64,000 nt of DNA, taken from positions 506,001 to 570,000 of the forward strand of contig JAIUJO010000236.1 of assembly GCA_023846275.1 (NCBI GenBank). Reading direction: 5' to 3'. The translations under genes and the position numbers were made by a program. Under the pieces are notes generated by a model, which saw only the letters and a program-made list of their open reading frames with translations, was not told the origin of the DNA and ran no database searches. Origin of the DNA: Vanilla planifolia (lineage: Eukaryota > Streptophyta > Magnoliopsida > Asparagales > Orchidaceae). This document shows, piece after piece, positions 56,995 through 64,000 of the stretch; position 1 is the first letter of the stretch; every line of letters begins with the position of its first letter.

Positions 56995-59536
56995 GTAGGT
57001 TAGGCTCGGGTATGCTATTCTTGATAGAGTAGAGTAGAGTAATGTAAATTAGAGTAAAGTAATGTAGAGTGGAGTAGAGCAGAGCTTGGTTAGGATAGGT
57101 TATGCATGGCTAGGTTGGAATAGAGTGCAGTAGAGTAAAGTAGAGTAGACTAGAGCAGAGTAGACTAGGTCTAGTTTAGGTTAGGTTAAGCTAGGAAAGG
57201 GTAGAATAGGTTAGGGTAGGCTTGGCTAGGTTAAAGTAGGGTAGAGTAGATTAAAGTAGAGTGGAGTATAGTAGAGTAGAGTAGAGCTAGGCTAGGCTAG
57301 GCTTGGCTAAGCTAAGTTAAAGTAGAGTAGAATAGAGCAGAGCAAAGTAGAGAAGAGCAAAATAGAGTAGAATAGAGTAGAGTAGAGTAGAGTAGAGTAG
57401 AATAGATTAGAGCAGAGTTATGTTAGGCTAGGCTTGGCTAGCTTAGGTTAGGCTAGGTGAGAGTACAGTATAGTAGAGTAGAGTAGAGCTAAGTTGGGCT
57501 AGGCTAGGCTTTGTTGGAGTAGAGTAGAGTAGAGTAGAGTATAGTAGGGTAGAGTAGAGTAAAGTATAAAAGAGCTAGGTTAGGCTAAGATAGGTTAGGA
57601 TAGCATAGGCTAGGCTCTACTAAGAAAGGCTATAAAGTTGGGTAGAGGAGAGTAGTGGAGAGCATAGTGGAGTAGAGCAAAACATAGCAGATGAGAATAG
57701 AAGAGAGGAGAAGAGAGTAGAGCAGGTTAGAGCAGAGTAAAGAAAGATAAAATATAGAAAAGTAGAGAAACACATAGAATAGCATAGTAGAGTAGAGTAG
57801 AGTAGAGCAAAGTAGAGCTAAATTATGCTAAGAAAGGTTAGAGCAAAGTAGAGTAGAGTAGGAAAGAGTAAAGTAGGTTAGGGTTAGGTTAGGCTAGGCT
57901 TGGCTTGTCTAGGTTAGAGTAGAGTAGAATAAAATAGAGCTAGGTTAGGCTAGGCAAGGCTAGGGTAGAGTAGAGTGGAGTAGAGTAGAGTAGAGTAAAG
58001 TAGAGTAAAGTAGAGTAGAGTAGAGTTGAGAATAATAGAGTAGAGCAGAGCAAAATGGAGCAGAGTAGAGTACAAAAGAGATGAGATAAGTAGAGTAGAG
58101 CAGAGTGGAAAAGAGTATGCTTAGGATAGGCTAGATTAGAGTAAGGTTATGCTAGGCTAAATTAGGTTAAGGTAGGCTAGATTCGATTAGAGTATTGTTA
58201 GGTTTGCATAAGCTAGGTTAGATTAGGTTTGAGTATAGTAGAGTTGAGTTGAGCTAGATTAGGCTAGGGTTGGCCAGAGTAGGTTAAGCTAGGCTAGGCT
58301 AGAGTAGAGTAGAGTTGAGTAGAGTCTAGTAGAGTACAATAGAGTGGAGTTGTGTAGAGTATAATAGAGTATATTAGAGTAGAATAAAGTAGACTATTGC
58401 TAGGTTAATCTAGGCTAGGCTAGGTTAGGCTCGACTTGACTGTGGTGATGTAGAGTAGAGTAGAGTAGCATAGAGTAGATCTAGGTTAGGCTAGGCTAGG
58501 ATAAACTAGACAAAAGTAGAGTAGAGTAGAGAAGAAATGGGTAGAGTTGAGTAGAGTAGAGCAGAGTAAAGTGGAGCAGAGTGGACCAGAGTAGAGTAGA
58601 GCAGAGCAAAGTGGAGTAGAGTAGAGTAGAGTAAAGCTGAGTAGAGCCAGGTTAAGCTAGGCTCAGCTAAGCTAGGGTAGAGTACAGTAAGGTTAGGTGA
58701 GTCTAGACTAGGTTAGAGTGGATCTGCTAGCCTAGGCTAGGCTAGAGTAGATTAGAGTACAGTAGAGTAGAGTAGAAAAGAGCAGAGGAGAGTAGAAAAG
58801 AGCATATTAGAGTAGAGTAGAGAAGTGCATAGTAAAGTAGAGCTAGGTTAGCCTAAGCTAAGCTAAGCTAGGCTAGGTTTGTTTTGGTTAGACTAGAGTA
58901 GGGTAGAGTACAGAAGAGTAAAGTAGAGTAGAATAAAGTAAAGTAAAGCATAGTAGAGTAGAGTAGAGAAGAGCAGAGTACATCAAAACATAGATAAGTA
59001 GAGTAGAGCTATGTAGAGAAGAGTATAGCTAGGTAAGGCTAAGCTAGGCTAGCCTATGCTAAATTAGAATAGAATAGAGTAGAGTAGAGTAGAGTGAGTG
59101 GAGTATAATAGAGTTGAGTAGAGTAGAGTAGAGTTACGTTAGGCTAGGCTATGTGAGGCTATGCTTGGTAAGGCTAGGATAAGCTAGGCTAGGTTAGAGA
59201 AGAGTAGAGTAGAGTAGAGCTGAGTAGAGTAGAGTAGAGCTAGGTTTTGCTTGGCAAGGCTAGGATAGGCTAAAGAAGAGTAGAGCAGAGCAGAGTAGAG
59301 TAAAGTAGAGAAAAGTAGAGCAAAGCAGAGTAGAGTTTAGTTAAGACAAGCAAAGCTAGGCTAGGCTAGGCTAGAGTAGAGTAGAGTAGTGTAGAGTAGA
59401 GTATAGTAGAGTAGAGTAGAGTTGAGTTGAGCTAGGTTAGGTTAAGCTATGCGAGGGTAGGCAAGAGTATAGTAGAGTAGAAAAGAGTAAAGTAGAGTCG
59501 AGTAGGTAGAGTGGAGCAGAGTAGAGCAGAGCAAAG

Positions 59537-59556
59537 CAGGCCCGAACAGGGCAGTA
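59537..59556 (+). other. GC-rich irregular word
   Basis: AGCAGGCCCGAACAGGGCAG breaks the pentamer pattern and is the most C- and G-rich word noticed in the window. The corresponding place in copy A (about 51,555-51,565) lacks it. It may be a run of mutations or a small insertion. Confidence 0.45.
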
Positions 59557-61166
59557 TAGTATAGAGTAAAGCTGAGCAAAGTGAAGTTAGACTAAGCTAG
59601 GCAAGGATAGGTAAGGCTAGGTTGGGCTTGGCTAAGCTAGGCTAAAGTAGAGTAGGTTAGAGTAGAGCTATGTTAGGCTAGGCAAGGCTAGGCTAGGTTG
59701 GAGTAGGGTATAGTAGAGTAGAGTAAAGTAAAGTAAAGTAGAGTAGAGTAGAGTAGAGCTAGGTTAGGCTAGCCTAGGATAGGCAAGGCTTGGAAAGGCA
59801 AGGCTAGGCTATGCAAGAGTAGATTATTGTTGAGTAGAGTAGAGTGGAGCTCGATTAGGCAAGGCTAGGCTAGAGTAGACTAGAGTAGAGTAGAGCAGAG
59901 AAGAGCAAAGCAAAGTAAAGAAGTATTTGGTAGAGTAGAGTAGAGCTGAGTAAAGCAGAGTAGAGCAAAGATGAGCAGAGCTTAGTCAAGCAAGGTTAGG
60001 CTAAGGTAGGCAATGTTATGCTAGGATGTAGTAGAGAAGAGTAGAGTAGAGTAGGGTAGAGAAGAGTAGAGTCGAGTAGAGTGTCGTAGTGTAGAGTATA
60101 GTAGAATAAAGCTTGGTTAGGTTAGGCTATGCTAGGCTAACCTAGGTTAAGCTAGCTAGAGTAGAGTAGTGTAAAGTTGAGTAGAATAGAGCTGGGCATG
60201 TTAGGCTTGGCAAGGCTAGGCTTTGCTAAAGTAGACTAGTGTAGAATAGAGCAAGCAAAGGAGAGTAAAGGAAAGTAGAGTAGAGTAGAGAAGAGTAGAG
60301 CAGAGTAGAGCAGAGTAAGGTACAGTAAAGCAGAGCAGAGCTAGGTTCAGCTAGCTAGGCAAGGCTAGGCTAAGCTATGTTAGGCTAGGATAGAGTCGAG
60401 TATAGTAGACCATAGTAAAATAGAGTAGAGTAAAGAAGTGTCGAGCAAAGCATAGTAGAGTAAAGTATAGTAGAGTAAAGTATAATAGAATACCTAGGTT
60501 TGGTTAGGCTAGGATAGGCTAGAGTATTATAGGGTAAAGTGTTGCAGAGTAAATTAGAGCATTATAGAGTAGAGTAGAGCAAAACAAAGTAGAGCAGAGC
60601 GGTGTAGAGCATAGCAGAGTAGATCAAAGATGATCAGAGCTGAGTAGAGTAGAGTAGAGATAAGAAGAGTAGAGTAGAGCAGAGCATAGTAGAGATAAGT
60701 CAGGCTAGGAAATGCAAGAGTAGAGTATAATAGAATAGAGTGGAGTAGAGTGGAATGGAGTAGAGTAGAGTAGATGTTGCTAAGGCAAAGCTAGACTAAA
60801 GAAGAGTAGAGTAGAGGTGAGTTTAGTAGAGTAGATTAGAGTAGAGTAGAGTGGAGTAGAGTAGAGGAGAGTAGAGAAGAGTAAAGTAGAGTAGAGTGGA
60901 ACAAAGCAAAGCAAAAGAGTATAGAAGAGTAGTGTAGAGTAGAATAGAGTAGAGCAATACAGAATAAAATAGGGTAGAGTAGAGAAGAGCAGAGTAGAGT
61001 AGAGCTAAGCTAGGCTAAGCTAGGCTAGGCTAGACGAGGATTGTGTAGAGTAATTTAAAGTAGTATAGAGTAGAGTAGAGTAGAGTGGAGCTAGGTTAGG
61101 CTAGGCTACGCTAGGCTAGGTAGAGTATAGTGGAGTAGAGTAGGGTTGGCAAGGCTAGGTTAGGCT

Positions 61167-61528
61167 ACAGTAGTGTAGAGTAGAGTACAGTAGAGTAGAA
61201 TAGAGTAGAGTAGGTTATAGTTGAGTAGATGAGAGTAGAGTAGAGTAGAGTGGAGTAGAGTATATTGAAGTAAGGGAGAGGAGAGGAGAGGAGAGGAGAG
61301 TAGAGGAGAGGAGAGGAGAGGAGAGGAGAGGAGAGAAGAAGAGAGAAGCATAGCAAAGTAGAGTAGAGTAGAATAGTGTAAAGTAAAGCAAAATAGGGTG
61401 GAGTAAAGCAAAGTAGAGTAGGGAAGGGCAAAGTAGCGTAGAGCAAAACAAAGCAGAGTAGAGTAGAGCAAATTATAAAATAGAAAAGAAGAGTAGAGTG
61501 GAGATGAACAAAGCAGAGTAGAGCAAAG
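61167..61528 (+). repeat. Long R-block with paired purine tracts (copy B)
   Basis: About 360 bp of R units with homopurine runs at 61,272-61,300 (29 bases) and 61,302-61,348 (47 bases, the longest pyrimidine-free run noticed). It corresponds to 53,242-53,562 in copy A but its GGAGA units are more homogeneous. Three minus-strand frames are open over it, each a shadow of the repeat. Confidence 0.87.
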
Positions 61529-63082
61529 CTAGGTTAAGCTAGGCAAGGCTAAGCTAGTGTAGAGTAGAGTAGAGAAGAGCATAGTGGAGTAAAGTAGGAT
61601 AGAGTAGAGTATAGTGGAGCTAGGTTAAGCTAGGCTAGGTTAGAGTAGAGTAGAGTAGAGCTGAGTATAGTAGAATATAGTGGAGTAGAGTGGATTAGAG
61701 TAAAGTAATGCTTGATTTGGTTGGGCTTAGCTTGGCTAAGCTAAGCTAGGCTAGGGTAGGGTAGGATAGGCTATGTTAGAGTAGCGTAGAGTAGAGCAGA
61801 GTAGAATAGAGAAGAGTCGAGAGCTCAGTTATGTTAGGTTAAATAAGGCTAAGCTAGAGTAGGGTAGAGTAGAGTAGAGTAAAACAGAGCAGAGTAAAGT
61901 ATTGTAGAGACGAGCAGAGAAGAGTAAAGATGAGCAGAGCTTGGTTAGGCTAGGTTGGGTTAAGAAAGATTGGGCTAGGCTAAGCCTAGCTAAGTTAGAG
62001 TAGAGTAGAATAAAATAAAGTAGTGCAAAGTAGAGTAGAGTATAGTAGAGTAGAGCTAGATTAAGCTAAGTCAGGCTAGGTTAGATTAGAGTAGAGCAGA
62101 GTAGAATAAGGTAGAGTGGAGTAGAGTAGAGCGAGGTTAGGCTAGGTTTGGCTAACATAGGCGAAGCTTGGCTAGAGTAGAGTAGAGTAGAGCTCAATTC
62201 AGCTTTGTTAGGCTAGGGTAAAGTAGAGTAGAGTAGAGCAGAGAAGAGCATAGCAGAATAAAGAATAGTAGAGTAGCACAAAGAGAAGCAAAGTCGAGAA
62301 TAGTAATGCAAAGTTGTGTAGAGCTAGCTTAGGTTATGCTAGGCTAGGTTAGTCTACGTTAGAGAGAGTAGAGTAAGGTAGAGTAGAGTAGGGTAGAGTA
62401 GGGTATAGTAAAGTAGAGCAGAGTAGAGTAGAGCTATGTTAGGTTATGCTAGTATATGCTAAGCTAGGCTAATGTAGAGTAGAGTAGAGCAAAGCAGAGC
62501 AGAGTAGAGCAAAATAAAGCATTTCAGAGTAGAACAGAGAAGAGTAAAGCTATGTTAGGCAAGGCTAGAATTGGTTAGGTGAGGCTAGAGTCGAGTAGAG
62601 TAGACTGGAGTATAGTAGAGTAGAGCAATGTTAGCTTACGGTAGTCTAGGCAATGTTAGTTTAGAGTAAAATAACATAGAGTAGAGTAGAGAGGAGTAGA
62701 GTAGAGAAAAGCATAGTATAGTAGTAGAGTAGAGTTAAGTAGAGTAGAGTAGAGTAAAACTGAGCAAAGTAGAGCAGAGTAGAGAAAAGAAGAGTAGAGT
62801 AGAGTAAGAGAAGGCTTTGTTAGGCTAGGCTAGGCTTGGTAAGGTTAGGTGAGAGTAGAGAAGAGTAGAGCTAAGTTTGGCTAAGCTAGACAAGGCAAGG
62901 TTATAATAAAGCAGAGCAGAGTAGAATATAGTAGAGTAGACTAGAGTAGAGTAAAGCAAAGTTGGGTTAGATTAAGGCAGGCTAGGCTAAGCTAGAGTAG
63001 AGTAGTAGAGTACAGTAGAGTAGAATAGAATTGAGTAGAGCTAGGTTAGGCTAGGTTAACTTAGGTTAGGCTAAGCTAGGTT

Positions 63083-63358
63083 AGAGTAGAGTGGAGTAGA
63101 GTACAGTAGAGTATAAGAGAGTAGAGTAAAGTAGAGCAGAGTAGAGTAGAGTATAGCAGAGTAGAGTAGAGCAGAGTAGAGAAGAGAAGAGCAATGCAGA
63201 GTAGAGCAGAGCGAAGTAGAGTAAAGTAGAGCAAAGTAGAGTAGAGCAGTACAGAGTAGAGCAGAGCCAGGTAAAGTAGAGGAGAGCAAAGAAGAGAATA
63301 GAAAACTATAACAGAGCAGAGTAGAGAATAGCAGAGTAGAGTAGAGTACAGTAGAGTA
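63083..63358 (+). repeat. Long C-rich R-block
   Basis: About 275 bp of R units without a G-block, dense in CAGAG. It corresponds to about 55,124-55,382 in copy A, which is also a long C-rich R-block, supporting preservation of block order between the duplicates. Confidence 0.78.
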
Positions 63359-64000
63359 AGGTTAGGCTTGGTTAGGCTAGAGTACATTAGAGTAATGAAG
63401 AGTAGAGTAGAGTAGAGCTAAGTTTGGCTAGGGTAGGCTTGGTTAGGTTAGAGTAGAGTAGAGTAGAGTAGAGTTGAGTAAGGAAGAGTAGAAAAGAGTA
63501 AAGCTGAGTAGAGAAGAGTAGAGTAATGTTAGATTGGGCTAAGTTAGACTAAGTTAGGCTAGGCTAGGCTTGAGTAGAGTATAGTACAGTATACTAGAGG
63601 AATGTAGAGCAAGGATAGGCATGGAAAGGCTAGGCTAGGCTAAGCAAGGCTAGATATATTAGAGTAGACCAAAGTAGAGCTTAGTAGGCTAGGCAAAGCT
63701 TGGTTAGGCTAGGCTATGCTATGCCAGAGTATAGTTAAGTAGAGTAGAGCTAGGTTAGGCTATGCTAGACTAGGCTAAGCTAGAGTACAGAGTAGAGCAT
63801 AGTATATAAGAGCAGAGTAGAGTGGAGCATAAAAGAGCAGAGTAGAGCATAGAAGAGTAGGGTGGAGTAGAGTAGAGTAGAGCAAGCTTAGGCTAGGCTA
63901 GGCATGTCTAGGCTAGAGCAGAGTAGAGTTGAGCAAAGTATAGTAGAGTTTAATAGAGTAGAGTAATGTTGAGTAAAGTAGAGTAGTGTAGAGTGGAGTA

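Larger units (their letters stand above)
1..64000 (+). repeat. Pentanucleotide satellite array (TAGAG / CTAGG families), window-wide
   Basis: The entire window reads as 5-bp units on the plus strand with no unique sequence longer than a few tens of bases. Two unit families alternate: R units (TAGAG and close variants) and G units (CTAGG, TTAGG and close variants). C is rare on this strand and occurs mainly in AGAGC and GGCTA, so strand asymmetry is extreme. No block of the complementary motifs CTCTA or TAGCC was seen on the plus strand, so there is no visible inversion. No transposon ends, poly-A tails, tRNA, rRNA or conserved protein segment was seen. The array runs past both window edges, so its true size is unknown. 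A eukaryotic heterochromatic satellite is the best reading. A species cannot be assigned. Confidence 0.97.
59300..64000 (+). repeat. Segmental duplication, copy B (cut by window end)
   Basis: It matches copy A with anchors at 59,576, 59,789, 59,966, 60,220, 61,260, 61,706, 62,970, 63,504 and 63,822. Divergence includes many substitutions and small indels in multiples of a pentamer, so the copy is not very recent. The match continues to the last bases of the window, so the duplicated unit may be longer, possibly a full ~8-kb tandem unit. Confidence 0.85.

Noticed and set aside
1-64000. Sequencing or assembly artefact as the explanation of the whole window
   Set aside because: Ordered rare words shared by distant segments, conserved junction structure and subfamily clustering are not expected from random error. 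Local copy numbers and homopolymer runs could still be affected by assembly.

Overview
The whole 64-kb window is one uninterrupted satellite array built from degenerate 5-bp units, all in the same orientation. I see no protein-coding gene, tRNA, rRNA, transposon, CRISPR array, promoter or other unique-sequence gene feature on either strand. A very large simple-sequence array of this kind points to a eukaryotic heterochromatic region. The species cannot be read from the sequence. The only taxonomic hint is that one unit variant equals TTAGG, the ancestral arthropod telomere pentamer. That hint is weak.

Tier 1 is the pentamer. There are two families: R units (TAGAG and variants TAAAG, CAGAG, CAAAG, TGGAG, TTGAG, TATAG) and G units (CTAGG, TTAGG and variants CTAAG, CAAGG, CTTGG). 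Tier 2 is an R-block followed by a G-block, typically about 70-200 bp together, with several hundred copies. The passage from R to G normally reads AGAGCTAGGTTAGGCTAGG, or a point-mutated version of it. It always contains one extra base, so the reading register of the pentamer moves by one at nearly every cycle. Tier 3, judged by eye, is a long R-block rich in CAGAG and CAAAG recurring roughly every 0.4-0.5 kb among shorter, nearly C-free R-blocks. Tier 4 is a set of larger duplications: a 0.41-0.45-kb tandem repeat near 9.0-9.9 kb, three tandem copies of a 1.1-1.6-kb unit at 25.9-30.2 kb, and a pair of segments about 8.0 kb apart (51.4-56.0 kb and 59.3-64.0 kb, the second running off the window).

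Region by region: 1-8.9 kb is ordinary array with purine tracts near 0.7 and 1.1 kb. The 9.0-9.9 kb stretch holds the short tandem duplication. The 10-25 kb stretch is ordinary array with two very long R-blocks (17.7-18.0 and 18.25-18.6 kb) and a small non-array island near 19.2 kb. The 25.9-30.2 kb stretch is the three-copy unit. The 30-51 kb stretch is ordinary array with purine tracts at 32.2 and 38.7 kb, two AATAAAT-containing islands near 38.05 and 38.79 kb, an AGTAT tract at 41.6 kb and a 9-T run at 45.23 kb. The 51.4-64 kb stretch is the 8-kb-spaced duplication.

Open reading frames exist only on the minus strand and all encode variants of LYSTL, SSPLL or LCSTL. They follow mechanically from the pentamer: CTCTA repeats have no stop in any frame, while the plus strand meets TAG every 15 bases in every frame. 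I do not call any of them genes.
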